Source: Faecalicatena contorta (GTDB taxonomy: Bacteria > Bacillota > Clostridia > Lachnospirales > Lachnospiraceae). Taken from it: a DNA stretch of 49,017 nucleotides. Positions within the stretch are counted from its first letter, which is position 1. Each line of letters opens with the position of its first letter. The notes below the pieces were generated by a model. The model ran no database searches. It was not told the DNA's origin and saw only the letters and a list, made by a program, of their open reading frames with translations. Positions 8,929 to 17,861 of the stretch are shown here, in pieces. The position numbers and the translations under genes were made by a program. Location: the NCBI RefSeq assembly GCF_039521745.1, contig NZ_BAAACT010000177.1. One strand, given 5' to 3'.

Positions 8929-9649
8929 GAAAATCCTTAGAACGCTGACTGCATTTTGCGCCGCCCTTATGCTCATGGGCGGCTTTTCCGTTACTGCTTT
9001 TGCACAAACGCCGGAGCAGCCCGCCGCTGACGCGACCAACGACAGCGGCGTTATCTATGAGGAACCCGAAGAAACCGCACCCCTTACGCCGGAGGGGAAC
9101 GCGACCCTTGTTGACGATTTCGGCGGCAATAAGCAGCTTATCACAGTTACGACCAAAGCCGGGAACTATTTTTATATCCTCATTGACCGGGACGACGAGG
9201 GCGAAAACACCGTCCATTTCTTAAATCAAGTGGACGACGCAGACCTTTTCGCGCTCTTGGAGGACGGGGAAAACAGCGAAGCGCAGACCCCCGCTGTCTG
9301 CACCTGTACGGAAAAATGCGAAACCGGGAAAATCAATACGTCCTGCCCGGTATGCTCTACCAACATGACCGCTTGCAGCGGCAAAGAAGCCGAGCCGGAG
9401 CCGGAAGAACCTACCGAACAGTCGCAGGAAAAAAGCAATACCGGTGGGCTTGTGCTTTTCCTTGTCGTGGCACTTCTTGGCGGCGGGGGCGCGTTCTATT
9501 ACTTTAAGTTTATGAAACCGAAGCAGAGCGTCAAAGGCGGCACCGACCTTGAGGACTTTGATTTTGAGGACTACGACGAGGACGAGCCGGAGCCGGACGA
9601 CGCAGACGGGGACGCTTCCGAAGATGATACGGAGGACGAGGACGCATGA
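8921..9649 (+). CDS. DUF4366 family secreted, membrane-anchored protein
   Basis: A 242-residue protein with a signal peptide (residues 1-27, KILRTLTAFCAALML then TAFA), an extracellular part containing a VTTKAGNYFYILIDRD core and a Cys cluster (CTCTEKCETG ... CPVC), one C-terminal membrane helix (about 182-202, GLVLFLVVALLGGGG) and a very acidic Asp/Glu-rich cytoplasmic tail. The start at 8921 was chosen over an upstream in-frame ATG (8894) because AGGAGG lies 8-9 bases before it and the signal peptide begins there. It is probably a surface component of the mating apparatus. Confidence 0.85.
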   Translation: MNKKILRTLTAFCAALMLMGGFSVTAFAQTPEQPAADATNDSGVIYEEPEETAPLTPEGNATLVDDFGGNKQLITVTTKAGNYFYILIDRDDEGENTVHFLNQVDDADLFALLEDGENSEAQTPAVCTCTEKCETGKINTSCPVCSTNMTACSGKEAEPEPEEPTEQSQEKSNTGGLVLFLVVALLGGGGAFYYFKFMKPKQSVKGGTDLEDFDFEDYDEDEPEPDDADGDASEDDTEDEDA

Positions 9650-9849
9650 CCCTGTTTACCGACAATCCCTTTGAAAAGATGATGATACAACGACCATGCG
9701 GGCGGCGCGACAATACGCCGCCTGTTTTCAAATCCCCGGCCTGCGCTTCCTGCCCCTATAAAGGGCAAGCCCCTTGTGTGGGCTACTGTCTGAAACAGGT
9801 ACAGGAGAAACAGGGCGCGGAGCCGGAACGCGGAAAGGAGGAACTTTAA
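9646..9849 (+). CDS. small cysteine-rich protein of the transfer operon
   Basis: A 67-residue protein overlapping the DUF4366 gene by four bases (ATGA) and abutting the topoisomerase gene. A central CASCPYKGQAPCVGYC block has four cysteines that could bind a metal. The last part is charged (Lys/Glu/Arg). No family function is known to me. Its position in every-gene-overlapping order argues that it is a real co-translated gene. Confidence 0.65.
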   Translation: MTLFTDNPFEKMMIQRPCGRRDNTPPVFKSPACASCPYKGQAPCVGYCLKQVQEKQGAEPERGKEEL

Positions 9850-11937
9850 TTGATTTTAGTTATCGCTGAAAAGCCGAGCGTGGCGCAGACTATCGCCGCC
9901 GCGCTTGGGGCAAAGAAGAAACAGGACGGATATATCGAGGGAAACGGCTACCTCATTTCATGGTGCGTCGGGCATTTGGTACAGCTTGCCGACGCTGCCG
10001 CCTATGGGGAGCAGTACAAAAAGTGGAGCTATGACAGCTTGCCGATTTTGCCGCAGAAATGGCAGTATACCGTTTCCGCAGATAGGGGAAAGCAATTCAA
10101 AATCCTAAAGGAGCTTATGCACCGCACCGACATTTCCGAAGTCGTCAACGCCTGCGACGCGGGACGTGAGGGAGAACTCATTTTCCGTTTTGTCTATGAA
10201 GTCGCCGGGTGCAAGAAGCCTATGCGCCGCTTGTGGATTTCCTCAATGGAAGAAAGCGCAATCAAGGCGGGCTTTGAGAACTTAAAGGACGGGCGGGACT
10301 ATGACGCGCTCTTTGCGTCTGCCCTCTGCCGCGCAAAGGCTGACTGGATTATCGGCATTAACGCCACCCGCCTTTTCTCCTGCCTGTATAACCGCACCTT
10401 GAACGTGGGGCGCGTCCAGACACCGACCTTAAAAATGCTTGTAGACCGGGACGCTGCTATCAGCACTTTCAAGAAAGAAAAATATTACCATGTGCGGCTT
10501 GATTTATCCGGCGCAGAAGCCGCAAGCGGGAAGATCTGCGCCGCAGAGGAAGCAAAGGAACTGAAAGCGGCCTGCGAAGCGTCGCGGGCTGTCTGCACTT
10601 CCCTTGTGAGGGAAAAGAAAAGCGCAGCCCCGCCGAAGCCCTTTGACCTTACCTCTTTGCAGCGGGAAGCAAACCGTATTTTCGGCTATACCGCGAAGCA
10701 GACACTTGACCTGGCGCAAGCCCTGTATGAAAAGAAGCTGCTTACTTATCCGAGGACGGACAGCAGCTATCTGACCGACGACATGGAGGAAACAGCGGCA
10801 AAGGTTATCGCCCTGTTATGCGGGACGCTGCCCTTTATGGAGGGCATGAGCTTTTCGCCGGAGATTGCAAGGGTGCTGAACAGCAAAAAGGTATCAGACC
10901 ACCATGCAATCATTCCTACTATGGAGCTTGCAAAGACCGACCTTGCCGCGCTGCCGGAAAGCGAAAAGAATATCCTTACCCTTGCGGGGGCGCGTCTTTT
11001 GTTCGCTACTGCCGCGCCGCACATCTTTGAAACGGTTACGGCGGTTTTCTCCTGCGCCGGAGCCGACTTTACCGCGAGGGGAAAGACGGTGCTTGCGGGC
11101 GGTTGGAAAGACCTTGAACGCCGCTACCGGGCAACGCTGAAAAACAAGCCCGAAGCAGACGACGAGGACAGCGCAGACGGAACGCTGCCGGAGCTTGCCG
11201 AGGGACAGAGCTTTGATAATCCCGCAGCAAAGGTAACGGAACACGACACAACGCCCCCGAAGCCCCACAATGAAGCGTCTTTGCTTTCGGCTATGGAACG
11301 CGCCGGGAATGAGGACACCGACCCGGACGCAGAGCGCAAAGGGCTTGGAACGCCCGCCACCCGCGCCGCTGTCATTGAAAAGTTAGTGAGCAGCGGTTTT
11401 GTAGAGCGCAAGGGAAAGCAGCTTATCCCCACAAAAGACGGGAATAACCTTGTGTGCATTTTGCCGGACAATCTTACTTCCCCGAAGCTGACCGCAGAAT
11501 GGGAAAACAATCTGACGCAGATAGCAAAGGGAGCAGCCGACCCCAACGAATTTTTATCCGGCATTGAAGCTATGGCGCGGGAGCTTGTGAAATCCTATCC
11601 ATTCCTTTCCGACAGCGACAAGGAGCGTTTCAAAACGGAAAAGCCGGAAATCGGCAAATGCCCCCGCTGCGGTTCCCCCGTCCATGAGGGCAAGAAAAAC
11701 TACTACTGCTCTAACCGGAACTGCGCTTTTGTCATGTGGAAAAATGACCGTTTTTTTGAGGACAGGAAAGTAGCCTTTTCCCCGAAGATTGCCGCCGCAC
11801 TTCTGAAATCCGGCAAAGTGAAAGTCAAAGGGCTGTACTCTCCCAAAACAGGTAAAACCTACGACGGAACGGTTATTTTAGCCGATACGGGCGGGAAGTA
11901 TGTCAACTATAAGATTGAGCTACCGAAGAAGAAATAA
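9850..11937 (+). CDS. topB: DNA topoisomerase III (type IA)
   Basis: A 695-residue type IA topoisomerase that passes single strands and decatenates DNA, likely helping to process the transferred strand. The N-terminal TOPRIM domain begins ILVIAEKPSVAQ, and the acidic triad region is CDAGREGELI. The active-site Tyr is about 300 in TYPRTDS. A C-terminal zinc-ribbon holds CPRCG ... YYCSNRNCAF (about 601-630). It starts at TTG directly after the preceding stop, with GGAAAGGAGG upstream. Topoisomerase III is a constant passenger of Tn1549-type transfer operons. Confidence 0.95.
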   Translation: MILVIAEKPSVAQTIAAALGAKKKQDGYIEGNGYLISWCVGHLVQLADAAAYGEQYKKWSYDSLPILPQKWQYTVSADRGKQFKILKELMHRTDISEVVNACDAGREGELIFRFVYEVAGCKKPMRRLWISSMEESAIKAGFENLKDGRDYDALFASALCRAKADWIIGINATRLFSCLYNRTLNVGRVQTPTLKMLVDRDAAISTFKKEKYYHVRLDLSGAEAASGKICAAEEAKELKAACEASRAVCTSLVREKKSAAPPKPFDLTSLQREANRIFGYTAKQTLDLAQALYEKKLLTYPRTDSSYLTDDMEETAAKVIALLCGTLPFMEGMSFSPEIARVLNSKKVSDHHAIIPTMELAKTDLAALPESEKNILTLAGARLLFATAAPHIFETVTAVFSCAGADFTARGKTVLAGGWKDLERRYRATLKNKPEADDEDSADGTLPELAEGQSFDNPAAKVTEHDTTPPKPHNEASLLSAMERAGNEDTDPDAERKGLGTPATRAAVIEKLVSSGFVERKGKQLIPTKDGNNLVCILPDNLTSPKLTAEWENNLTQIAKGAADPNEFLSGIEAMARELVKSYPFLSDSDKERFKTEKPEIGKCPRCGSPVHEGKKNYYCSNRNCAFVMWKNDRFFEDRKVAFSPKIAAALLKSGKVKVKGLYSPKTGKTYDGTVILADTGGKYVNYKIELPKKK

Positions 11938-11943
11938 CTTGAA

Positions 11944-12044
11944 TAGCAAGCATAGGAAGCGGGTACCCACTTCCATAAATCCCTGTCCTGCCGCTTCACG
12001 CGCCGGACGGGGATTTTGCTTGTTGGGAAGTTTCCCAAACCCTC
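11944..12044 (+). repeat. left copy of a paired palindrome element (candidate oriT/relaxosome site)
   Basis: Two palindromes lie in the gap after topB. The first (11944-11974, 31 bp) is centred on GGGTACCC, flanked by GGAAG and CTTCC. The second (12016-12044, 29 bp) contains TTGGGAA-GT-TTCCCAA. Both recur in inverted orientation upstream of mobC at 19803-19833 (31/31 identical) and 19734-19762 (28/29). The spacing between the two palindromes is kept (41 and 40 bases) although the bases between them differ, which suggests protein-binding sites at fixed geometry. Further stem-loops follow before the next gene. Confidence 0.7.
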
Positions 12045-12072
12045 TAAAAATCTTCAAAAATCTTTGGCAAAA

Positions 12073-12127
12073 TGCGCGAGCGCACCGTAGTAGGACTATG
12101 TAACCATTACCGCAGCGTCCGCGCTGC
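12073..12127 (+). promoter_or_regulatory. stem-loops in the leader of the anti-restriction gene
   Basis: TGCGC-GA-GCGCA (12073-12084) and GCAGCG-TCCG-CGCTGC (12112-12127) form two perfect short hairpins; the second has a UNCG-type tetraloop. They stand between the palindrome pair and a strong AAAGGAGG ribosome site before ATG 12152. They may be part of an origin of transfer or of a 5' leader. I see no clear promoter. Confidence 0.5.
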
Positions 12128-12151
12128 CATACGCGAAAGGAGGTTTTACAC

Positions 12152-15145
12152 ATGGCAAGTTTACGCGACACCGTAAAGGAATATCAAGAGGAACTTAGGG
12201 ACGGTATCGCATGGGTGGCGTTCTGGAAAGAGGGGCATTCTTGGAACGCCGAGCATTTTCATCTTGAAGTGGACGGCACCTTAGACCCGTTTGACAGGAG
12301 CCGGTTAGAGGAAATCAAAACGGCTGACCCCGCCGCCGTTATCTTGAACGGCTACTACTGCGGGCAGTTGGGCGAGGACGTGAGCCTTGACGAGCTGACC
12401 GCCGGAGTGCGCTATCACTATGAAAACAGCAGGAACGATATTGACGGTTTTATCGGGGCGCACGACGACAGGCTTCCCCGGGAGGTTATTGATGAGGCGC
12501 GGGCTGCTGCTCATGCCGCCGGGCTTCCCTTTTCCGAAAAGCCCTACCGGGACGGGGAAGAATTTGACCCTTATGTATTTGACGGGAGTATGAGCATTGA
12601 AGATTACGAGCTTATGCACCGCATGATTGAACAGGAAAGGAGCGAACAAATGGCAGAACCGATTTTAAGCGGCTATCTTTCCAATCTTGGGAAGTACACC
12701 GAGGGCAGACCCGCGGGCGAATGGGTGACATTCCCCACGACTGCCGAACATCTGAAAGAAGTCTTTGACCGTATCGGGATTGACTTCAAGAACTATGAGG
12801 AATGGCATTTCACAGAATATCAATCTTCCGTTCCCGGCTTGACGGAACATTTAAGCGAGTATTCCCACCCCGACGAACTGAACTATTTAGGGAAGCTCTT
12901 GGAAATGCAGTTTGACGACGACCGGGAGAAATTTATTGCAGCCATTGAATACGGCGACCATACGGACAGCTTGCAGGACATCATCAACCTTGCACAGAAC
13001 CTTGACTGCTACTGGGGCTATCCGTCCGTCCATAATGAAGAAGAATACGGGCATTATCTGGTTGATGAACTGGAAGAACCCGAATTGCCCGAAGAAGCAA
13101 AAAAGTATTTTATGTATGAGGAATACGGGCGGGACGCTTCCATTAACGACGGAGGTATGTTTACCGAACAGGGATATATCTACAATAACCGCAACACCTT
13201 TACAGAATGGTATGACGGGCGCGACGTACCGGAGGAATACCGGATAACGCCACAGCCCCCGCAGCCGGAAAGACCCGACCCGTCAAAAGTGGAAATGGAC
13301 GCAGCCGCGCCGGGAGTGAAAACAGTACAGGCCACAGAGCAGCCGCAGGAGCCGCGCCCGGTTATCCCGATTGTGCTTACCTCTGAAAAGCCCGCCGAGA
13401 AATTGAAAGAGATAACCGACCGACTGGAACAGGGCATTGCGGAGCTGTTCGACAGCGAGCGATACAAGGAATATCTGCGCGTCATGTCAAAGTTTCATAA
13501 TTACAGTTTCAACAATACGCTGCTTATCGCCATGCAGAAGCCGGACGCTTCCCTTGTGGCGGGCTTTTCCGCTTGGAAAAATAACTTTGGGCGAAACGTG
13601 ATGAAAGGACAAAAGGGTATCAAAATCATTGCCCCATCGCCGTTCAAAATCAAACAGGAAATGGAGAAAATCGACCCGCATACCCAAAAGCCCGTTATCG
13701 GCAAAGACGGGAAGCCCGTCACCGAGGAAAAGGAAATCACGATACCCGCCTACAAGGTGGTATCTGTCTTTGACGTTTCCCAGACCGAGGGGCGCGAACT
13801 GCCCGACATTGCAGTAGACGAGCTGACGGGTGACGTTGACCGCTACAAGGATTTTTTCGCCGCCCTTGAAAAGACTTCCCCCGTTCCTATCGGCTTTGAG
13901 AAAATCGAGGGCGGCGCACATGGCTACTACCACTTGGAGAACAAGCGCATAGCCATTGACGAGGGCATGAGCCAGCTCCAAACCTTAAAGACCGCTATCC
14001 ACGAAATCGCACACGCAAAGCTGCACGACATTGACCTTAACGCCCCAAAGGACGAGCAGCCCCGCGTTGACAGGCGCACCCGCGAAGTCGAAGCGGAAAG
14101 CGTCGCTTATACCGTCTGCCAACACTACGGGCTTGACACGTCGGACTATTCCTTTGGGTACGTCGCCGGGTGGAGCAGCGGGCGCGAGCTTGCCGAACTG
14201 AAAAGCTCCCTTGAAACGATCCGCAGCGCAGCCGCCGAGATTATCAATTCCATTGACGCTAATATCGCAGAATTGCAAAAGGCGCAGGATAAGGAGCAGA
14301 CCGCCGGACAGGAGCAGCCGGAACAGGAAGCAGAAAAAGCCGCCGAGCCGGACAAAGACACCTTTTCCATTTATCAGCTAAAGCGTGGGGACGAAACGCG
14401 GGACTTCCGCTTTGAGCCTTACGACCGCCTGCAGGCGGCGGGGCTTAGTGTGGAAGCGGCGAACTATGACCTTATCTACACCGCACCCCTCACGCCGGAT
14501 ATGACCCTTGAAAGCATTTGGGAGAAATTCAATATCGACCACCCCAAAGACTTTAAGGGACACAGCCTTTCCGTTTCCGACGTGGTAGTGCTTCATCAGA
14601 ACGGACAGGACACCGCCCACTATGTAGACAGCTTCGGCTATAAGAATGTGCCGGAGTTTTTACAGGAGCAAAAACAGCTTACCCCCGACGAGTTGGAAAC
14701 AGGCGAAACAATCAAAACGCCGCGAGGTACTTTCTATGTAACCGATATGAGCCACGAACAAATGGAAGCCGCCGGATATGGCTTTCATCATCAATCCGAT
14801 GACGGAAAATATTTCATCATGGGGAATGGAACGCGGGCGTTTGCCATTGCCGCAGAGCCGCCGGAAAACTACTTAAAAACAGCCGAGCAGACCACAGAAC
14901 AGAATTACAACATGATTGACGGACAGATAAATAACACCCCGACGGTTGACGAACTGGAAGCAAAGGTTAAAGCAGGAGAAACTATTTCCCTTGTTGACCT
15001 GGCTAACGCGGTCAAAGCCGATAAGGAGCGTGGCAAGGCAAAGCCGGAAAAGAAGCCCTCTATCCGGGCGCAGCTTCTGGCAGATAAGGAAAAGGCACAG
15101 AAGAAACCCGCAAAGCAGAAGTCACAGGACTTGGAAAGGAGCTGA
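12152..15145 (+). CDS. ArdA-ArdC-type anti-restriction fusion with YodL and DUF4316 domains
   Basis: A 997-residue multidomain protein. Residues 1-165 are of unknown type. About 167-330 resembles ArdA (SGYLSNLGKYTEG, then YEEWHFTEYQS), a DNA mimic that blocks type I restriction. About 408-520 resembles the ArdC/LtrC single-strand-binding domain (NYSFNNTLLIAMQ, FGRNVMKGQKGIKI). About 590-680 is a zinc-peptidase-like domain with HEIAH (His 617, Glu 618, His 621). About 733-830 resembles YodL and about 845-910 DUF4316. Likely role: enter with or protect the incoming strand and counter host restriction. It heads a run of four overlapping or touching genes. Confidence 0.85.
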   Translation: MASLRDTVKEYQEELRDGIAWVAFWKEGHSWNAEHFHLEVDGTLDPFDRSRLEEIKTADPAAVILNGYYCGQLGEDVSLDELTAGVRYHYENSRNDIDGFIGAHDDRLPREVIDEARAAAHAAGLPFSEKPYRDGEEFDPYVFDGSMSIEDYELMHRMIEQERSEQMAEPILSGYLSNLGKYTEGRPAGEWVTFPTTAEHLKEVFDRIGIDFKNYEEWHFTEYQSSVPGLTEHLSEYSHPDELNYLGKLLEMQFDDDREKFIAAIEYGDHTDSLQDIINLAQNLDCYWGYPSVHNEEEYGHYLVDELEEPELPEEAKKYFMYEEYGRDASINDGGMFTEQGYIYNNRNTFTEWYDGRDVPEEYRITPQPPQPERPDPSKVEMDAAAPGVKTVQATEQPQEPRPVIPIVLTSEKPAEKLKEITDRLEQGIAELFDSERYKEYLRVMSKFHNYSFNNTLLIAMQKPDASLVAGFSAWKNNFGRNVMKGQKGIKIIAPSPFKIKQEMEKIDPHTQKPVIGKDGKPVTEEKEITIPAYKVVSVFDVSQTEGRELPDIAVDELTGDVDRYKDFFAALEKTSPVPIGFEKIEGGAHGYYHLENKRIAIDEGMSQLQTLKTAIHEIAHAKLHDIDLNAPKDEQPRVDRRTREVEAESVAYTVCQHYGLDTSDYSFGYVAGWSSGRELAELKSSLETIRSAAAEIINSIDANIAELQKAQDKEQTAGQEQPEQEAEKAAEPDKDTFSIYQLKRGDETRDFRFEPYDRLQAAGLSVEAANYDLIYTAPLTPDMTLESIWEKFNIDHPKDFKGHSLSVSDVVVLHQNGQDTAHYVDSFGYKNVPEFLQEQKQLTPDELETGETIKTPRGTFYVTDMSHEQMEAAGYGFHHQSDDGKYFIMGNGTRAFAIAAEPPENYLKTAEQTTEQNYNMIDGQINNTPTVDELEAKVKAGETISLVDLANAVKADKERGKAKPEKKPSIRAQLLADKEKAQKKPAKQKSQDLERS

Positions 15146-15149
15146 ACGA

Positions 15150-16103
15150 TTGGAGAAATTGAAAAAATTTGAAGATGTGGACGTTATCGCTTCCCTTGAA
15201 GCGATTATGAAGCAAAACACCGCTTTTTATCAGAGCGACTTTGATATAGATAAACGGATTTTACTGGAAGCGGCGGCAAGACCCGTCGCCGAGGATAAAC
15301 GGCTCTTGTGGTTCTCCCGCCCGTCCGGGACTTGCTGCGTCCGGGAACGCGACGTTTTCCTAAAGGACACAAGGCAGCACAATACATGGAGATTCTACGG
15401 CGAACAGACCCGTGACAAAATCCTTGCCTATGCGGTGGAACTGACAGGCACAGAGCGCGGAAAGCTCAAAGGCAACCTCTATGAACTTGACTACCCGCAG
15501 CATTTCCGGGATGTAGCCGAAAAATCCATACTCGCCGACAACTATACTTTGATTTATGAGCATGGGGAACGCTCACAGCCCGCCGGACAGTATTTTGACG
15601 GGAACCCAGACCCGCAGCTTGGGAAGTTTGAACGCTTTGAAGCACAGCCCAACGACCTGGAAGCACTGAAAGCCTTGTTGCGGGAGCAGCAGCACAGCCG
15701 CAAGCAGCACAGGCCGGGGGACTTCAAGGAGCATATCGCCGCGTTGCATGACTGCCGGATTGAAACGGAAGCCCACCGCGTGGTGGAGGAAATGAAGAAA
15801 TTCGATAAGCCGAACAGCCCGGACAAAAGCCATTTTTCCGCAGAGCTTTCCCCGTATTTTCTCCGGCTTGCAACGGATAAGGACATGGATCGCCTGTTTT
15901 CCATGCTGCCGTATAAGAGCCTTTCGTTCTCCGCTATGGAGGGCAAGCATGGCGTGTATGCGCTGATAAGCAAAGACGAGAACAGGGACAGGAGCATAAA
16001 GAAGCCCCGCCCCTCTCTTCGGGCGCAGCTTGAAGCAGACAAAGCAAAGACCACCCCGAAAAAGGCGGCGGCAAAATCGAAAAATCATGAAATGGAGGTA
16101 TGA
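15150..16103 (+). CDS. polyvalent-protein-associated (LPD-like) domain protein
   Basis: About 317 residues from TTG 15150, chosen because GGAAAGGAGC precedes it at good spacing; the frame is open further upstream but overlaps the previous gene. The N-terminal 100 residues (FEDVDVIASLEAIM, then LLWFSRPSGTCCVRE) look like the LPD28-type domain seen in large polyvalent proteins of mobile elements, which I recall with moderate confidence. The C-terminus repeats the PSLRAQLEADKAK motif that also ends the preceding protein (PSIRAQLLADKEK). The shared tail suggests a common partner or a duplication. The stop overlaps the next gene region. Confidence 0.65.
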   Translation: MEKLKKFEDVDVIASLEAIMKQNTAFYQSDFDIDKRILLEAAARPVAEDKRLLWFSRPSGTCCVRERDVFLKDTRQHNTWRFYGEQTRDKILAYAVELTGTERGKLKGNLYELDYPQHFRDVAEKSILADNYTLIYEHGERSQPAGQYFDGNPDPQLGKFERFEAQPNDLEALKALLREQQHSRKQHRPGDFKEHIAALHDCRIETEAHRVVEEMKKFDKPNSPDKSHFSAELSPYFLRLATDKDMDRLFSMLPYKSLSFSAMEGKHGVYALISKDENRDRSIKKPRPSLRAQLEADKAKTTPKKAAAKSKNHEMEV

Positions 16104-16105
16104 GC

Positions 16106-16312
16106 ATGAATAGATTTACCGTTGAGGAAACAAACCTTATGAGCATTTACAGCGAGGGCGGCAAGCGTGAGGTTATGGAAAACATCAACGCCGCCATGCC
16201 GTATATGGACGGAGATATGCGGGAATTGGCAAAGCGCACCCTTTCCAAAGTGGACGGGCTGACGGAAAACGAGTATGCGGAGCTTGCTATTTTCGCCGCT
16301 GATGAAGTATGA
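16106..16312 (+). CDS. transposon-transfer-assisting protein (TTRAP)
   Basis: A 68-residue protein (MNRFTVEETNLMSIY ...) matching the small TTRAP family of Tn1549-like elements. ATG 16106 is preferred over ATG 16100 because GGAGGT (16093-16098) is only one base from the latter. It overlaps the next gene by four bases (ATGA). Its biochemical role is not established; the name comes from its location in transfer regions. Confidence 0.8.
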   Translation: MNRFTVEETNLMSIYSEGGKREVMENINAAMPYMDGDMRELAKRTLSKVDGLTENEYAELAIFAADEV

Positions 16313-16674
16313 CCGGGCTAAAGCGGCTTTCGCCGCCCCAAAGCCGGAAAGTCAACAGCCTTGTAAAACGGGAATGCTGCAACTGCGATAGCGGAAACTG
16401 CATTTTGCTTGACGACGGAGAGGAATGTGTCTGCCCGCAGCTTATTTCCTATTCGCTTCTTTGCAAATGGTTTCTGACTGCTGTACTTCCCATTGATAAG
16501 CTGCTCTACGCGGAGCTTTTCAAGACCGAGGATAAAAAGCGTTGTACCGAGTGCGGCGCGTTCTTTGCTTCAAAGTCGAACAGCGTCAAATACTGCCCGG
16601 ACTGCCGGAAACGCATTACCCGTAGACAGGCAGCCGAGCGCATGAGAAAAAAGCGTACTCTTGTTACGCAGTAA
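16309..16674 (+). CDS. cysteine-rich VLP-domain protein
   Basis: A 121-residue protein with an N-terminal Cys cluster (ECCNCDSGNC ... CVCPQ), a middle VLP-type hydrophobic segment (KWFLTAVLPIDKLLY) and a C-terminal zinc-finger-like block (CTECGAFF ... YCPDCRK) followed by a basic tail. This is the Cys-rich VLP family of Clostridial ICEs. It is probably metal- and nucleic-acid-binding. It is the last gene of the operon before a strong terminator. Confidence 0.85.
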   Translation: MTGLKRLSPPQSRKVNSLVKRECCNCDSGNCILLDDGEECVCPQLISYSLLCKWFLTAVLPIDKLLYAELFKTEDKKRCTECGAFFASKSNSVKYCPDCRKRITRRQAAERMRKKRTLVTQ

Positions 16675-16800
16675 GGGCAAAAACAGCCTGGATTTATATG
16701 GTTTTCCGAGCGTGAAAACCACTTAGGCGATACTTGATACCTTTTCCCCTTAAAATGGCGTTCTATTGCGTAACATTTCAAAACAGCACCCATAAGAAAA

Positions 16801-16846
16801 CCGGGGCGCAGATAGTCTTTACCGACTGTCTGCGTCCCGGCTTTTT
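16801..16846 (+). terminator. strong intrinsic terminator closing the transfer operon
   Basis: A 17-bp stem (16801-16817 with 16824-16840, allowing G-T pairs) with loop TTTACC is followed by CTTTTTG. It ends rightward transcription just before the leftward bacteriocin-like cassette. The 126 bases between the VLP gene and this hairpin hold only a small TGGTTTT...AAAACCA hairpin. Confidence 0.9.
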
Positions 16847-16859
16847 GTTGTTATAGGAG

Positions 16860-17042
16860 TTAAGTATTATAGTGTTTGTCAATCACTCTAAACAGTTTAT
16901 ATGCGCCATGTCCAATTAGATAACAAGCAATACCAAAAATAAGGACTTTCCACCAAACAAATCCTATAAGCAATGGTGGACCCAAAAGCAAACCAATGGT
17001 AATAAGTACTATCCAAACAATTCCTTTTACCATGTACTTCAT
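16860..17042 (-). CDS. small membrane protein, possible immunity protein
   Basis: A 60-residue protein with two predicted membrane helices (VKGIVWIVLITIGLLLG and VLIFGIACYLIGHGAY) and a basic C-terminal tail. ATG 17042 was chosen because AGGAGGG precedes it. It lies 16 bases downstream of a secreted hydrophobic protein and is co-oriented with it. Size, topology and location fit a bacteriocin immunity protein, but no sequence feature proves it. The local DNA is clearly more AT-rich than the surrounding ICE. Confidence 0.6.
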   Translation of the reverse strand: MKYMVKGIVWIVLITIGLLLGPPLLIGFVWWKVLIFGIACYLIGHGAYKLFRVIDKHYNT

Positions 17043-17058
17043 TATTTCCCTCCTGTAT

Positions 17059-17772
17059 TTAGAAATGCATATTATCTGTAGCATTATACACATTCCAATA
17101 TGCTCTTAAACAAACATTACATTGTGTACCAACTTGGGTAAGCAATACTGCCGCTGTACCTGTAGCGCCTGTCGCTGCTACGATTGCTGTAATCGCTCCC
17201 GGTGTTAAAATTCCACCACTTGCAACTGCCATACCAGAAATAAAGCCTGCTGCGGCACTTGTGACTAAAGCGACACCGTAGCTTGAAACTGCTTGCCATT
17301 CCTTGTCATTTAATGAGTTGACAGCATTAAACCAGCTATCTAACTGACTGCTATTCGAGGAATTTTCGTACACCATAAAATAATTTTGTCCAGAGCCAGT
17401 TTCTTTAGGGCGTTCTAAATTCCATTCATTTGGACTTCCAGTATAAATATCATACTCGTAATTACAAAAAGTATCTTGATGAATTTTTGAACGAGCACTT
17501 ACGAGTGAATTTTCAGTTATCTCCGTAGATTCTACAGTGCCATACTCAACAAGACCAGTATTATTATCTTTTTGAGCAACACAAATTGTATTGTTTACTG
17601 TATCATATGTAACAATATATGTCAATTCACCATCATTAAGAGAAACTGTTCTTGTTCCATTTTCTTCAACAATTTGCAGTTCATCTGTTGTACCGCTTTC
17701 TGCTGCAAAAGCTACTGTATTTAACGAGAAAAGCATAGAGAGTGCCAAAAGAATACTTATAATTTTTTTCAT
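17059..17772 (-). CDS. secreted bacteriocin-like protein (geobacillin-26-type?)
   Basis: About 237 residues from ATG 17772 with an AAAGGA site upstream. A clear signal peptide (KKIISILLALSMLF ... VAFA) is followed by a polar Ser/Thr/Asn-rich middle. A C-terminal Gly/Ala-rich hydrophobic segment (about 155-210; GVALVTSAAAGFISGMAVAS ...) ends in a CNVCLRAYWNVY motif. This layout resembles large heat-labile bacteriocins such as the geobacillin-26 family, which I recall with limited confidence. It is paired with a small membrane protein downstream and is preceded by a terminator hairpin. AT-rich codon use marks it as a late-acquired cassette. A surface protein is the main alternative. Confidence 0.6.
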   Translation of the reverse strand: MKKIISILLALSMLFSLNTVAFAAESGTTDELQIVEENGTRTVSLNDGELTYIVTYDTVNNTICVAQKDNNTGLVEYGTVESTEITENSLVSARSKIHQDTFCNYEYDIYTGSPNEWNLERPKETGSGQNYFMVYENSSNSSQLDSWFNAVNSLNDKEWQAVSSYGVALVTSAAAGFISGMAVASGGILTPGAITAIVAATGATGTAAVLLTQVGTQCNVCLRAYWNVYNATDNMHF

Positions 17773-17813
17773 AGTAATACGTCCTTTCTTTAACTGTCCA
17801 TAAATTTGTTCCC

Positions 17814-17861
17814 AAAAAATAAAGCGCATAATCCAATAATAATTTCTCTGGATTATGCGCT
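17814..17861 (-). terminator. leader terminator upstream of the bacteriocin-like gene
   Basis: On the minus strand AGCGCATAATCC (17861-17850 side) pairs perfectly over 12 bp with GGATTATGCGCT (17834-17823), followed by TTATTTTTT. It lies between the promoter at 18009-18037 and the start codon at 17772, so it would stop most transcripts before the structural gene unless antiterminated. Confidence 0.8.

Noticed and set aside
10894..11268. Minus-strand open frame within topB
   Set aside because: Lies wholly inside the topoisomerase gene and has no initiation signals.
15573..16088. Long minus-strand open frames opposite the LPD-like gene
   Set aside because: Antisense shadows of a gene with clear start, overlap coupling and family pattern.
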